Assembly (NCBI GenBank): GCA_964030475.1
Contig: CAXIPT010000003.1
Span: 10,183,953 to 10,247,952 of the forward strand
Source: Tethya wilhelma
Taxonomy: Eukaryota > Porifera > Demospongiae > Tethyida > Tethyidae
Direction of reading: 5' to 3'
Length of the DNA: 64,000 nucleotides
The notes under the pieces were generated by a model that was given only the letters and a program-made list of their open reading frames with translations, searched no databases and was not told where the DNA came from. Shown here one piece after another: positions 10,497 through 23,419 of the stretch. Numbering within the stretch: position 1 is the stretch's first letter; each line of letters begins with the position of its first letter. The translations under genes were made by a program, and so were the position numbers.

Positions 10497-12520
10497 ATGG
10501 CTGACTCTATTGAGATTTCAGCTGCTACTCAATTGAATGGACATTGTAAAACACAGCAAAACAGTGAAAATGCATGTACAGCTCAAGTAGTAGTATCAGA
10601 TTCTGTTGCGCTTCAGCTACAAAAACAAGAAAATAGTTTACGTAGTGTTGAATCCCTCCTGACGGATGATACAAAACAATCTTCACTCCCCCAAAAGGGT
10701 CATATCATCGCTTTCTGTATTGTGGTCACTATTTTATGGGCCATAGAGTCTATACCCATAGTAATTTACTACAGCAGCCAAGATGATAGGGACTCCAAGG
10801 TATTTTACGTATTATTATTATAAGCCAATAGTATTATACTATTAATTTTTCTATTATAGATGCTACATATGAACCACAAACACGATATGGTCATTAATCT
10901 CATTTGTTTGTGTAGGATGAGGTGTCAACAGGCAATATCACATTCATTGGCACACCCACTACAGCTAATGATACACCTATCAACTGTCATGACGACTTCT
11001 TTGAAATGGATGGACAATGTGTGCCCAATTGTATAGAATTTAATGCAGATTTACGATACTATAGCATGCCATCAATCATAGAAGTGGTCACTATCTGCGC
11101 AACATGCTTTGTAATAATCACTGCAATTCTCTTCCTCCTTGTCTCTTGTATCCGATGGAAGAATGTGTGAGTTATCTAGACTTAGTCTAATAATAAAACA
11201 AGAAAATAGTTTTTCCAGTATGTACTATGATGTCATGTTTGCTTTGTATGCAGATTTAGTTTCCCGACGGTGTTTATTGTCTACCTAACATCAGTTGTTC
11301 TAATTTATTGTAAGTTTTGCTTAAAAATATCATTAAATAGCTGCTAAACTGACATAACAGTGACATGCTTTATCATGAGCTAACATGAGCAGATTCTACC
11401 GAATTTCCATTTTTTTACTTTGCCAATGTGTTTTCAAATTGCAGTTTCATTCTTTCTAATTGCCTTCTTTGATCAAGAAAGACTCTTCTGTAGCTCAAAA
11501 AATCTATTGATAACTCTCTCTCAATCAACATCCTTTTGTATCATCATGGGTAAGCATAATGTGCTCATGACAAGTTATTGACTGGCAGAGTTATTATTAC
11601 AATGCTCTAAATATTATATACAGGAGTTGTATTTACTTACTTCCCATTTCAAGCAGTATTCTGGTGGTTATTTCACACATTTTTCAGTTGGTGGAAGATT
11701 CAATTTCCATTTCACTTTAGAAAGTATGAAGCCTACCACAAATACCTTCACCTCACAGCTATTTTACTAGCATTAATCCTCCCAGCCATACCAGTTATTG
11801 TAAGAGTGACAGCTGGTGTGAATGAGGACAACAGAGACAATGCTGCACTTAGTACAGCCTTGGGCGAAGCTACAATATTCTATAAGCGATACGGTTATTC
11901 TATATCAACATTCCCACCACGTCTGTGTACAGCTACCAATGGAAAAGCTGAGGAAATCATTGGAAATAGCATAGTTTTTATGCTTGGTACCCCATTCTCG
12001 CTTACATTGTTTTGGACAATCTACAAGGTACAGGCTGAGTTACATGAAGTGTTAAGTGATATGAATCATATTTCAATTGCACTATTTAAAATTATAGCAT
12101 CATCGTGGCAAACAAAACCAAAACAAGGTGGCAGAAAACAACCGAGCAGCAAAAAGACTACTAATTGTGTTCAGTTACTATCCTTTTGCCACAACATTCT
12201 TCAACACAGTGACAGCATTATCCTCTGTGATTTCTAATACTGAAGAATTAAACACATATTTTCAATGTGAATCACAAGGACATGATCCTGATAACCCATG
12301 TGATAGAAGTCCATTTGAAGGACTACAGACTTCTATTACTACTTTGAACGTGGTACTGTACATTCTGGTTGGACTGCTTCCACTTGTTTCTCTAATCTAC
12401 GTATGGGATTTAAAAGATATAAAGAACCAAATTACATCCTGCTTTGGTATAAAGAGTTGGATGACTTCTGGCATAATAGAAATCACTAACCCACATGTAC
12501 AGGCCGCAAAACAAGACTGA
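10497..12520 (+). CDS. FL2: CRD-less Frizzled-like multi-pass receptor
   Basis: Six exons: 10497-10799, 10916-11166, 11254-11309, 11445-11549, 11624-12027, 12098-12520 (513 aa), with the same phases as FL1. The N-terminal tail is longer (about 68 residues before TM0). The outside part between TM0 and TM1 has NCHDDFFEMDGQCVPNC. Exon 5 is 42 nt shorter than in FL1 because the loop between TM4 and TM5 is shorter. The TM6-TM7 loop carries YFQCESQGHDPDNPCDRS, conserved across the array. The tail after TM7 (DLKDIKNQ) lacks the KTxxxW motif by which Frizzleds bind Dishevelled. It begins 265 bases after FL1 and looks intact. Confidence 0.8.
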
Positions 12521-12920
12521 TCATGATCATTATACCATAGATAATATAGTATACTTTTTTTAAAATTAATTTTGCTAAGCTTTATCATTCTTTAATTACT
12601 TGTACGTTTGGTGTATATATGTGGTTTTATTTGTGTGTGACTGTAATATCAATATCGTTCCAAGGCTCCAAGCACTACATATTGTATATCACAATGACCA
12701 ATGACCTCTTATGTAGCTACATAGCTCAAGAATCGGTATAATAAGACGCCGAGAATTAATTAGCTTACTAGAAGGAGACACGATGCCGCGGCGCAGATCG
12801 CGAGATGGCCACGCCCACTTGTACCTGAATAAAACTGGGGTCGCGGGTCGATCCCACTCGCGCTACCTGTCAATAAAATTAGCGATAGACTATTCATCTA
12901 CAGATCTAAAGACAATAATT
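12521..12920 (+). promoter_or_regulatory. FL2-FL3 intergenic region and FL3 promoter
   Basis: No gene is seen. The GC-rich piece 12783-12860 (CCGCGGCGCAG, GGCCACGCCCAC) stands out in AT-rich DNA and may be the core promoter. Unlike most array genes it has no full NRF1 palindrome. A longer reading frame runs upstream from 12783, but the paralogues all start at Met-Ala-Asn-Ser, here at 12921. Confidence 0.3.
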
Positions 12921-14811
12921 ATGGCAAACTCAAGTGAGATTCCAGTGGCTACTCAATTGAATGGACATGATCTGCAAACGCAACAAAGCAGTGAAATTGT
13001 AGAATCTGTTGAGTTTAAGTTGGATAGTAGTAGTACACGCTGTGTTGAATTACTCCTGACAAATATTATCAAACAATGTTCACTACACCTAAAAAGGGAA
13101 CATTTTATCGCATTAATCTTCTGCATAATGGTTGCTATTCTGTGGGTCACAGAGGCTGTGCCCATCATCATTTACTTCAGTAAAATAATGCAAGGTGAAA
13201 ATAAGGTATAAAAATTTATTGTTGCACATATTTAAATTAATATGCATGACATTGTTATGTGTAGGATGCAATGTCAACTGTCAATATTACATTCATCGGC
13301 ACACCCACCAGTAACAGTACACCAATCAACTGTCATGACAATTTCTTTGAATATGAAGGACTATGTGTACCCAACTGTGGGACATTTAATGGGCAAATAT
13401 CGATTAAAGCACTGTCTGTGTTTACTGCCGTGGTCAATATTGGTATAACATGTTTTGGAATTATCACTTCATTACTCTTCCTCATTGTCTCTTGTATCAG
13501 ATGGAAGAATATGTGAGCTACCACTGACTACACATATAATATACGATTTCCTGCCTCCACAAGTTCTCTGTAGTTATATAATAAATTTTCTTTCATTGTG
13601 TACAGAATCAGTTTTCCCTCAGTGTTTGTCGTCTACCTTATGTCATCTTTAGTCATTTTCAGTAAGTTTTGCTTGTGAGACTGTATAAATCAGGGGGGAA
13701 ATTACTTCATAATCTCTATTTCGACATGTTTTGCATAATATTTATAGCTTCATTCTCTTTGATTGCCTACTTTGATCAAGAAAAACTCTTCTGTAGCTCA
13801 AAAAATCTGTTTGTGACGCTGAATAGATCAACATCCTTTTGTATTGTCGTGGGTAAGCAATAACAATAATTAATATAAAAGTTAAATTTGAATTATAATG
13901 ATCTTTGTATTATTGTACACATACATTCAGGAGCTGTATCATCATATTTCCCATTTCAAACCCAATTATGGTGGCTATTTCATATCTTCTTCAGTTGGTG
14001 GAAGATTCGATTTCCATTTCACTTTATGAAATACGAAGCCTACCACAAATACTTTCATATTGGATCAATTTTAGTAGCATTAGTTCTCCCAGCTATACCA
14101 GTTATTGTAATAGTGACAACTGGCATAAATGATGACAACACAGAAAATGCTGCACTTAGTCTAGCTTTAGGAGAAACTACATTGTTCTACAAGCGATATG
14201 GTTATTCCATATCAACATTCCCACCACATCAGTGTACAGCTGTCAATGATGAACTTGTAATCTATTTAGACATTATCCCTAATAGTGTAGTTTTTATGCT
14301 TGGTACCCCATTCTTGGTAATGTTGTTCTGGATAATCTATAAGGTAATAGTTACATTCAATTTCAGTTACAATTATTACCAGTAATCACTATTACAATAA
14401 TATTCTTTACTTCCCTTCAAGCATCGCCATGGTAAGCAGCAAAACCTAAACAAGAAGGCAAAGAAAAACCAAACAACATGGAAGCTTCTTCTTGTATTCA
14501 GCTACTATGTTCTTATCGCAACATCTTGGAACTTGTTTGTAGTACTCTCAGCAGTTTCAAGCACACAAAGAATTGAAGAATTCAGTATCTATTTTCAGTG
14601 TGAAGCAATTGGACATAATCCTGATAACCCATGTGATAGAAGCCATTTTGAAAGACTACAAACTCCTTTTGCTGCATTGGGCATTATACTACAACTTATG
14701 CTTGGACTACTTCCAGTTATTTCTCTAATCTATGTACTGGACACAAATGATATTAAGAAGCAACTAGGATCCTGTCTTGGTATAGAGAGGTGGTTGGCTA
14801 CTGCTAGCTAA
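12921..14811 (+). CDS. FL3: CRD-less Frizzled-like multi-pass receptor
   Basis: Six exons: 12921-13205, 13265-13512, 13606-13661, 13748-13852, 13931-14343, 14422-14811 (498 aa). The start is set by the MANSSEIPVATQLNGH opening, which is nearly identical in FL4. The outside part has NCHDNFFEYEGLCVPNC. All loop cysteines and the CDRS signature (HNPDNPCDRS) are kept. Exon 3 is again exactly 56 nt and exon 4 exactly 105 nt, as in every member. No inactivating change is seen. Its closest array neighbour by sequence is FL4. Confidence 0.8.
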
Positions 14812-14914
14812 TGTAACAGTCAAAAAGAGACTGAGTTTCATTTACTGACAGTACAATGTATATTATATAACTGTACTTGTAGTATTACCGCGATCACCGA
14901 TTGTCATAGTCTAT

Positions 14915-14926
14915 TGCGCATGCGTA
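14915..14926 (+). promoter_or_regulatory. NRF1-like site upstream of FL4
   Basis: TGCGCATGCGTA differs by one base from the perfect NRF1 palindrome and lies about 150 bases before the FL4 start codon. A short GC-rich stretch (CCACGCCCAC, GCGCCCCACC) follows at 14950-14980. Confidence 0.5.
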
Positions 14927-15072
14927 GACGCCAGGACACCGAGCCAATTAAGCCACGCCCACATATTCGCGCCCCACCTGGCTGGTTTTACTGTTTAGCA
15001 TTCTTAATCAGGTGAATTATCGTTAGAAAGAAAACTTTCCATCTATACCTGAAGACTCTATTATAGTATATT

Positions 15073-17527
15073 ATGGCAAATTCAAGTGAGATTCCAGTTG
15101 CTGCCCAATTGAATGGACATTGTAAAGAGCTTCAAACACAACAAAACAGTCACAACACAGCATCAGCTGAGTCTCAGCTAGATAGGACACACAGTGTTGA
15201 CTTACTCCTGACTACAGATATCAAGCGATTCTCACTATGCCTGAAGGGCCACATCATCGCATTCTGTATCATGGTTGCCATTTTGTGGATCATTGAGTCT
15301 ATTCCAATCATAATCTATTTCAGTGTACTAGCCCAACGCACTGATAGTGAGGTATGTGACATAAGCTGTAATTATTGAATTCCTACGGTAAAAACTGGTG
15401 TCACATTCATAGTGATGTTAATTGCTGTCATGTTAAAATAAGGCAGTCTGGCAACTTGTTCCATTGCATTAGTCATTATTACACGAGTGGTGATGATTTT
15501 AACGATTAGCGCTAGCAGTCGACTATTACTACTCACACAGAAACTTATAATTATACTGTCTTTCAATTTGCTTCTATACATCCATGGATGTTCATTAAAA
15601 ACTGCATGATAATTGGTAGTTTGTAATGATCGTGAATATATAACTATATTGTTGTGTATTTTGTTAATATAGGATGCAATATTTACTAGAAACTTTTCAT
15701 TCCATGGCACCAATGATACGCAAATTAACTGTAGTGATGATTTCTTTGAATTGGAAGGACAATGTGTACCCAATTGTGGGACATTTAAAGGACAGCAACC
15801 ATTTCTTACTATGCTAATCACAGTCGTCAATGTTAGTACAGCATGCTTTGGAATAATCACATCAGTGTTTTTCCTCATTGTCTCTTGTATCCGATGGAAG
15901 AGTGTGTAAGCACATGCATAAAATTATGTAATGAATTGCTGCATCATTTATGCACCATAAACTTGTGATTAAGTCATATATATTCTAGGTATTATGAATG
16001 CATGCTTTGGATTCCTTTAATACACATGTACAGATTCAGTTTTCCCTCGGTGTTTGTGGTCTACCTAACCTCATCTTTACTTATCTTCAGTAAGTCTATA
16101 TACTTTAGTGAACCCTGTGATAGGGACACTGCATGTATGTAGTATAAACCTCTCAACAAAGGACAATTATTGGCTCCCAAAAATTCCAATTCCCTATTGT
16201 AGCAATACAAACAGAACCTCTGAGAAGAGGACGACCTCTCAAAGGACAAACAAGCCAAGTTTATATTGTCCCCAAAGTGTCCTTTGTTTGGAGGTTTCAC
16301 TGTAAATAGTTATACAGCTTACAGTATACAAAAGTAATCATAAGACTGTTTATGCAGCGAAGAGTTAATATATAAGCACCACAATAATTATATGATTTTC
16401 TAGTTTCATCAGCTCTTGTTGGCTTCTTTGATCAAGAGACACTTTTCTGTAGCTCAAGAAATCTGTTTACAGCAATAAAACAATCAACATCCTTTTGTAT
16501 TGTCATGGGTAAGCAACATGCATCACGAGCTAATTTGTACTTAACCAGTTTTATATATGCCATGGCATAATTTTGATCTTGATACTACTTGCAGGAGTTG
16601 TATTAACTTACTTCCCATTTCAAGCTACACTTTGGTGGTTCTTTCATATATTCTTCAGTTGGTGGAAGATTCAATGTCCATTTCACTTTAGAAAGTATGA
16701 AGCATACCACAGATACATTCACATTACAGGTGTTCTAGTAGGACTAATCCTCCCAGCTGTACCAGTTATTACAGTAGTGATAAATGGTGTGAATGAGGAC
16801 AACAAAGAAAATGCTGCACTTAGTGCACCTTTGGGAGACACTGCAACATTCTACAAACGATATGGTTATGCCATATCAACATTTCCACCTCACACATGTT
16901 CAATTGTGAATGGTGAACTTCTGGTCTACACAGATATCATCCCTATTAGCATAATATTCATACTTGGTATCCCTTTCCTGATAATGCTGTTCTGGATTAT
17001 CTACCAGGTATATAGTTATGAACATGCAATATCAATACTTCATTTTGCTGCATTATTATTAAATGCTGCATGACTTTTGTCTATATAATTATTATTTGTA
17101 CTATTAGCATCATAATAAGTGGCAAAAGCAAAGCAAGAAGACAAACAAAAATCAAACACCTGGAAAATTACTGCTTGTATTTAGTTATTACATTTTTATG
17201 TTGACATTTGTGAACATATTCTCAGCAATACTAGCAGTTACTAGTATAGAAAGAATCGAAGAATTCAACACCTATTTTCAATGCGAATCAAATGGACATG
17301 ATCCTAATAGCCCATGTGATAGAAGCCAGTTTGAAACTGCTGAGGCTCCTGCTATTGCATTGAGCATTGCACTACAATTTCTAATCGGACTGCTCCCAGT
17401 TGCTTCGCTAATCTACACACTTGATACAAAGGATATAAAGAAGCAAGTAGCATCTTGCTTTAGCATCAAGAAATGGAAAGCTTCTACCACAGCAGACATC
17501 ACCAACCAACAGACAAAAACAGACTGA
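15073..17527 (+). CDS. FL4: CRD-less Frizzled-like multi-pass receptor
   Basis: Six exons: 15073-15351, 15673-15905, 16034-16089, 16404-16508, 16595-17007, 17108-17527 (501 aa). It shares the N-terminal MANSSEIPVA and the NCSDDFFELEGQCVPNC outside motif. The DIIPIS...LGIPFLIMLFWIIY segment is TM5. The C-terminal loop has CESNGHDPNSPCDRS, and the tail is short and basic without KTxxxW. Intron 3 (16090-16403) contains a small inverted-repeat element. The gene appears intact. Confidence 0.8.
16143..16304. mobile_element. small DNA-transposon-like repeat in FL4 intron 3
   Basis: The ends are imperfect inverted repeats: ATAAACCTCTCAACAAAGGACA at the left (16143) and TGTCCTTTG..GGAGGTTT at the right (16279). 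Internal CCTCT and AGGAC words repeat. No coding capacity is seen. This is typical of a non-autonomous (MITE) element. Confidence 0.5.
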
Positions 17528-17594
17528 TTTGTCAGTATGTAAATTTACCTACACTGTTATTGGGCTGACGATTGTAGATTGCCTCAATAATTAA

Positions 17595-17606
17595 TTGCGC
17601 ATGCGT
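17595..17606 (+). promoter_or_regulatory. NRF1-like site upstream of FL5
   Basis: TGCGCATGCGTA lies about 90 bases before the FL5 start. It is followed by more alternating CG/TG sequence (GCGCGCGTATGC) and CACGTG at about 17621. Confidence 0.5.
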
Positions 17607-17693
17607 ATGCGCGCGTATGCACGTGATCCTAAAACGTAAACAAACGGTATGTTATGTAGACTAAACCATCTATGACTAGACCTAAATATTTTC

Positions 17694-20197
17694 ATGGAGA
17701 GCCAGGAACGACGAATGTCAAGTTCAAGAGAAAATCAGGCTGCTGATCAGAATGGAAATTCCATTGAACTACAAGATATAGCACAAACAAAAGAAAACAA
17801 CCGAAGCACAATGTCACTAGGCTTATCAGCTGACCGTGAACAAGCGGCTGGTAGTACTGATTCTCTCTTGTCTGATGGTGCTCACCGGTGTCCACTACCC
17901 CTACGAGGTCATGCCATCGCATTCTACGCCGTGGTAGCTATTTTGTGGACAATTACATTAATACCAGTCATAGTGTTTTTCTCTGTAACCAAGGATGGCA
18001 GTTCAGAGGTAAGGTATGACTATGGCGTTAACTGGCATAGTGTGAATTCTTAAAAGTTATTGTGGTTGGTGTGAAGACTGGATAATACTCAATATTATGT
18101 GACAATAGGCTCTAACTAGACAATCAACAGCCATATTATGGTTTGGCATAATGACCTCTAGCATCCAGGCATGCAGGGCACTACTACAGAGGGGTATAGA
18201 AGCATGTTGAAAGTCGATCAGAGGGCATGCAAGCCTTATTCAAGCTAAGGGGGTGTAAATTTAAGCCATGCATAAACTATTGGTATAAATATATATAGAA
18301 AATCCGTGTGCAAAGCTAACTCTGGGTGTGGGTGAATCAGTTATAAGTTGATAACTCCAATTTGTTGAAACAGGATATGATATCAACTGTCAACATTACA
18401 ATCTTTCGTAATGATACACCTATCAACTGTCGTGATGACTTCTTTGAACTAGAAAGACAATGTTTACCCAACTGTGGAACATTCAATGGACAAAGACCAC
18501 TTCTTACAGCTATCTCCAAAGGAATTATTATTGGTTCTAGTTGCTTTGGGATATTTAATTCAATTCTCTTTCTCATTGTCTCTTGTATCCGATGGAAGAA
18601 TGTGTGAGTTAGTATGGCAGTTTTACTGATACATTATGGATCATTATGTAACTTTCATGTTCACATTATCGTCTATCTTTATCAAGAGTATGAATCATAT
18701 TATTTTTTGTTGTTATGCAGGTTCAGTTTTCCTTCTGTCTTTGTCGTCTACGTAACATTATCATTGTTTTCCTTTAGTAAGTTCATAATTTCAAAGAAAA
18801 AATCACACATTAATTTAATCCTCAATTGAAAATTGTTTAAGCCATGAAAATCTTACAGGAAAAAAGCATTGTGCCTTTTGCTATTGTTAGTGTGAGAAAG
18901 TGGAAGTAACTGTTAAAGGTCATAGGAAGTATCATTGGTATAAATATTATATCATGGCAATCTGTTTTCTTGTGTTGTATGTAGTGTTCTTCTTCCTAAT
19001 CGCCTACTTTGACCAAGAGGGACTCTTCTGTAGCTCAAGAAATCTTCTAGAAACTCTCAGTAGATCAACTCCCTTTTGCATTACTATGGGTAAGACTATC
19101 TCTTTGCCGACAGTGACACTCAATATCCATGCATGCATAATTCTGGAATGATAACATGTACATCCATGCATTCACGGTTGCACTGTTTCTCTTGCAGGGG
19201 CTGCACTATCATATTTTCCACCTCAAGCTTCACTCTGGTGGTTGTTTCACATCTTCTTCAGTTGGTACAAGATTCAATTTCCATTCCACTTTAGAGAACA
19301 CAAAGTCTTACACAAGTACATCCACATTGTGTGTGTCATAATAGGACTCCTATTTCCAGCTATAGCAGTCATTACATCAGTGATAATTGGTATAAATGAT
19401 GACAATAGAGACAATGCTTTACTACCCGAGAATGCTGTGATGTTTCAACGATACGGGTTTGTTGTAGCAGTGCTCCCACCACAAATGTGTTCGCCACATC
19501 GAGCTGATCTTGTAATCCTCGCCGCGACCATTCCCATTGCTGTCACCTATCTGCTTGGTGTCCCTTTCTTGGTAATGATGTATTGGCTAATTTACAAGGT
19601 AAAACCATGCATATAATAGACATTACAGTATGTCAAGCTGCAGCTTCTTATCAAAAATTATAATTAATATTGTTATACTAAATGTAGTATAGTTATAGTC
19701 TTGGGTCTAGATTCCATCCCTTACACCTTACTCCAGGTGCATGAATGACACATTCTTCTTAATCTTCCTTTTCCTTCCAGCATCAGGTTCGTGGTAAGCA
19801 CATGAAGAAAAGGATACAAATATCCAGAAGATTATTGCTCGTCTTCAGCTACTACGTTGTATTCGGACTATTTGCCTCTCTCTTTACATCACTCTCAGCA
19901 GCATACTCAACACAAATAGGCAATGAACTACGTACATATTTTCAGTGTGAATCAATTGGACATGATCCTGATAACCCGTGTGATAGAAGCCAGTTTGAAA
20001 GATCCCAGGCTCCTGTTATTGTGCTGAACATCATTGCACAGTTTCTACTTGGATTGTTCCCACTGGTTTCTCTAATCTATGTGCTTGACACTAAAGACAT
20101 CAAGAAACAGTTAGGGTCATGGCCTGTGATATCAAAATGGATGACTTCTACATCAGAAAACAACTGGTCCAGTCACAAGGCTCAAAGAAGAGATTAG
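17694..20197 (+). CDS. FL5: CRD-less Frizzled-like multi-pass receptor
   Basis: Six exons: 17694-18008, 18374-18603, 18721-18776, 18985-19089, 19198-19598, 19781-20197 (507 aa). The N-tail resembles FL1 (Arg-Cys-Pro-Leu-Pro..Arg-Gly-His-Ala-Ile-Ala-Phe-Tyr before TM0), and the TM4-TM5 loop shares QMCSPHRADLVI with FL1's HVCSPHRADIIV. FL1 and FL5 therefore look closer to each other than to the FL2-FL4 genes between them. The outside part is NCRDDFFELERQCLPNC. The end of TM7 reads YVLDTKDIKKQLGSW, which is only superficially like Frizzled's KTxxxW. No defects are visible. Confidence 0.8.
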
Positions 20198-20235
20198 TAA
20201 CCCATATAGCAGTATGGAATGCAAACTAAACTAAT

Positions 20236-20275
20236 GTTGATGATCTTTACCATGTCTCACACTGAGCATGCGCAG
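20236..20275 (+). promoter_or_regulatory. FL6 promoter module
   Basis: GTTGATGATCTTTACCATG (20236-20254) and GAGCATGCGCAG (20264-20275) lie about 95-130 bases before the FL6 start. The block is almost identical before FL7, so it was copied with the gene and then kept. Confidence 0.55.
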
Positions 20276-20366
20276 AACTTGCTATTAGATTTCGCTGCAT
20301 GTAAATCTCCTTGCTTTAGCTATTACAGTATCGTTAATTTTATAGCCCAAAGATCACTAATCTTAG

Positions 20367-23201
20367 ATGGCCAACTCAAGTAGTTCTGCTGAAAATTCAC
20401 CTGACCTGCCTCACCATGAACACCACCCTCAGCTGAACAAGAATGGATGCTCAACACAAAAACTGATGTCAGGCTCAGAGCTTCAGTCTCCAGCTGCTGC
20501 TCCCACCAAGAAGACACACAGCTGTCCCTCCTACCTTCGTCCTCATGTGATAGCATTCTACATCTTGGTCCTCTTCATATGGGGCATCCTCTCTCTGCCT
20601 ATAATCTTTGGATTTGTATCGATTGAAACTTTAGAGGTAAGTACTTAGGAAGTATAATCAATGAATTTATCTATTGTTGCAAAAATTTATTGTGTCTATG
20701 TAACAATGAGAATAAAACATACTCCTGCTCTTTAGTATGCATCATTAAAAGAGGTAGGGAGCTTAATAGCCTATGGTGAAAGCAATATTAACCATTACAC
20801 ACCAAACCCAGTGTAAAAACAAAATTGACTTTAATTTTTAGTTTTTTTTAAAGCTGTACTGCTAGAGCCATTACACTTTATTAGTAAGTATTACTATACA
20901 TAACAATTTGCAAACGTGTAATTATTAGTACTACACACTTTATTATACTATTGAGAGTTTCTAGTTACTTAAAATGTACAGATGGGTGTGAGCAGTCATG
21001 GTATTGAATTTTAAACTTGATCTGAGTGTCTCTTTCAAACACATTCATGTGAACACACCACATGACACTATCCTCAAAACAGCTTAATAGATTCCTAGAT
21101 TTACTCATGTGTAATATGTGACAATTATGTCCGAATTATGTCCCAATTAAGTAATTGAACCCATTTTGTACAGGTAACACCCACAGTTAACAACACTAGA
21201 CTTAACACAGAAAACAACTGTCATAACTGTACCTTAACCTGTACTGAGGACTTCTTCCATGACAACTACACAAACCAGTGTGTTCCCAGCTGTGCGTCAT
21301 TCAAATCAACACCACGATCACTTTCTATCTTACTGGACATGGTGTACATATTGAGTGCTGCAGTAGGGATAGTCGGAGGTGTATCACTGTTGGTCATTTC
21401 TATAATCAAGAGGAAGAGAGCGTATGTTATAATTTTGGACACATCACAACTGAATATTTATTAACTACAGTGTATCTTAATTCCTTGTATGTGACTGTTG
21501 TACACATAATTATACAGATTTAGTTTTCCAGCTGTGTTCGTTGTCTACCAGAACATCGCATTGCTCATTATACGTAAGTTAAGACGATGACATTGTGTAT
21601 CCATTAACTTTGCCAATAATTGGAAATTGATATACAAATATTATTTATCAATATCAGAGTTCAAACAAAGTAGGCAGATTGTTTATAGCATGGAATCTGA
21701 TTAGACCTTTCTTTCAAGTACATATTTTTGTTTAATTAAAGCTGCACTTTAATACATGCATGAATTTAATTGTTATTGAAAATTATTACTATAAAAATTA
21801 TACGTAATCTGTCATAATTATTTACACAACTCAAAATTTCTGACAGATTTTTTCTATTTGGTTGCAAATATGGATAGTGGGAGACTCTTTTGCAGTTCAA
21901 AAAGCCTTACAGAAAGTCTTTTGAAGTCAACTCCTTTCTGTATTGTGATGGGTAAGACGAGTTGTGTCAGTGTGTGTGTGTGTGTGTGTGTTTGTCATTA
22001 CCTAGCAACCAAAGTTGGCTATAACTGGATGGGTGGAGGTGACAACAGAGTAGCTAGGGGGTCAACGGCAAACAAACTAGTTGCATGCCTAGAGTGCCCC
22101 CTACTTAATATTAGGATTGTGCAACAATTATGTGTGTGTATCATCTAGCTAATAGCTGTTAACTGTATCCATTTTTCATGATCCACATTCAATATTACTA
22201 CATGCAGGGACAGTGCTGACTTATGCGTATATGCAGTTAGGTCTATGGTGGATATTTCACATCATTTTAAGCTGTTGGAAGATCAAGTCTCCATTTCACT
22301 TTAGAGAATACGAAGCCTATCACAAATTCATACACATTGGATGTGTCTTAATTGGAATAACACTACCACTGCTTCAACCGGTTGTGACACTGGCAGTTGG
22401 TATAAGGGACGACAAGAATGCAATGACAAAACAGTATGGATACATCATCACAACTCAACCCCCCAACTTGTGTCTGGGAGCTCAACGGAATGTAACAATC
22501 TTCATGCAGGTCATTCCAATGACCCTCATTCTTGGAGGTGGAATACCCTTTATGCTCGTGACTTTCTGGTTGATTCACAAGGTAAACAAAAAAGATTGCC
22601 ACAGAGTTTTGCGATGATTTCTTTATAACCTCCATGTATAATGGTATTTTTACTATCATTGTAGCATCAGGGACTCCTGAGGCAAAGAATGTCAGCACAG
22701 AAGAAAATGGAAACTCAAACAAATTCGAAACACAAGAAATGTAAGATGGAAAAATCAGACAAGAAACTTCTCTTTCTGTTTACCTACTACGTCATTCTGG
22801 CAATAATGGCAGTATACACTACATCACTGGGAGTAAACAAAGGAGAAATGACTTCGATGGAGCTCAATGCCTACTTCCAGTGTGAATCTAGAGGGTTTGA
22901 TCCTAATGTTCCAAGCCAATACACTTGTGACAGAAGCCGATTAGAAGAGTTGACAGTACCTATCGTCATACTAAATATAATGTCATCCTTTGTACTAGGA
23001 TTCTTCCCAATGGTTTCTCTGGTATACATAGAAGACAGTCGGAATATTAGGAAGCTGTTTGGGTCTTGTTTCAGACAAAAAAGAGAAGAATGGACATCTC
23101 GCTGTGGACAGTCACAGTACAGTGAGAAAGAAACTAGTAGCAGTGCTGTGAGTAGCAAGCACATCAGCCAAAGGAGCTCATCAAATGGAATAGCTGCCTA
23201 A
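20367..23201 (+). CDS. FL6: second-subfamily CRD-less Frizzled-like receptor
   Basis: Six exons: 20367-20636, 21174-21421, 21518-21573, 21847-21951, 22208-22581, 22665-23201 (529 aa). Phases equal FL1-FL5, but the sequence defines a second subfamily with FL7 and FL8. The N-tail is rich in Pro/Ser/His (MANSSSSAENSPDLP). The outside part has five cysteines (CHNCTLTCTEDFF..NQCVPSC). TM1 ends in IIKRKRA rather than RWKNV. Exon 4 begins with FFYLVANMDSGRLFC. TM4 is followed by a shorter loop (GIRDDKNAMTKQYGY). The C-terminal tail is the longest in the array (about 55 residues, Ser-rich). A (TG)n tract lies in intron 4. Confidence 0.8.
21966..22080. repeat. (TG)n tract and intron-4 sequence shared with FL7
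   Basis: A TG repeat (about 21966-21992) is followed by CCTAGCAACCAAAGTT and GGGTGGAGGTGACAACAGAG. The latter recurs in FL7 intron 4 near 30663, and the former near 30765. This shows that FL6 and FL7 are a recent duplicate pair. Confidence 0.55.
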
Positions 23202-23290
23202 ACTAAAGTTTTCAAAGAAGAGACAGTAATCTTAAGATTTCAGTTTACATAATAATTACATGCATGCAGCATACGTACAGAATTCCTAAT

Positions 23291-23329
23291 GTTGATGATC
23301 TTTACCATGTCCACACTGAGCATGCGCAG
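23291..23329 (+). promoter_or_regulatory. FL7 promoter module
   Basis: GTTGATGATCTTTACCATG (23291-23309) is followed by GAGCATGCGCAG (23318-23329), about 90-130 bases before the FL7 ATG. Arrangement and spacing match FL6. Confidence 0.55.
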
Positions 23330-23419
23330 TAGTGCCTTGGATCCAGGACTAGTCTATCACATGTGAACGACACTCATTGTGCCATTCTTTTCCGCGCTTC
23401 AGATCATTTGTCGATCTAG

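Noticed and set aside
12783..12920. Upstream extension of FL3 exon 1
   Set aside because: Paralogues start at Met-Ala-Asn-Ser; the extension is GC-rich promoter-like DNA without similarity to other N-tails.
21960..22000. CRISPR-like or tandem array signals
   Set aside because: All short repeats seen are microsatellites, MITE ends or gene duplications; there are no spaced direct repeats of CRISPR type, and none are expected in an animal genome.
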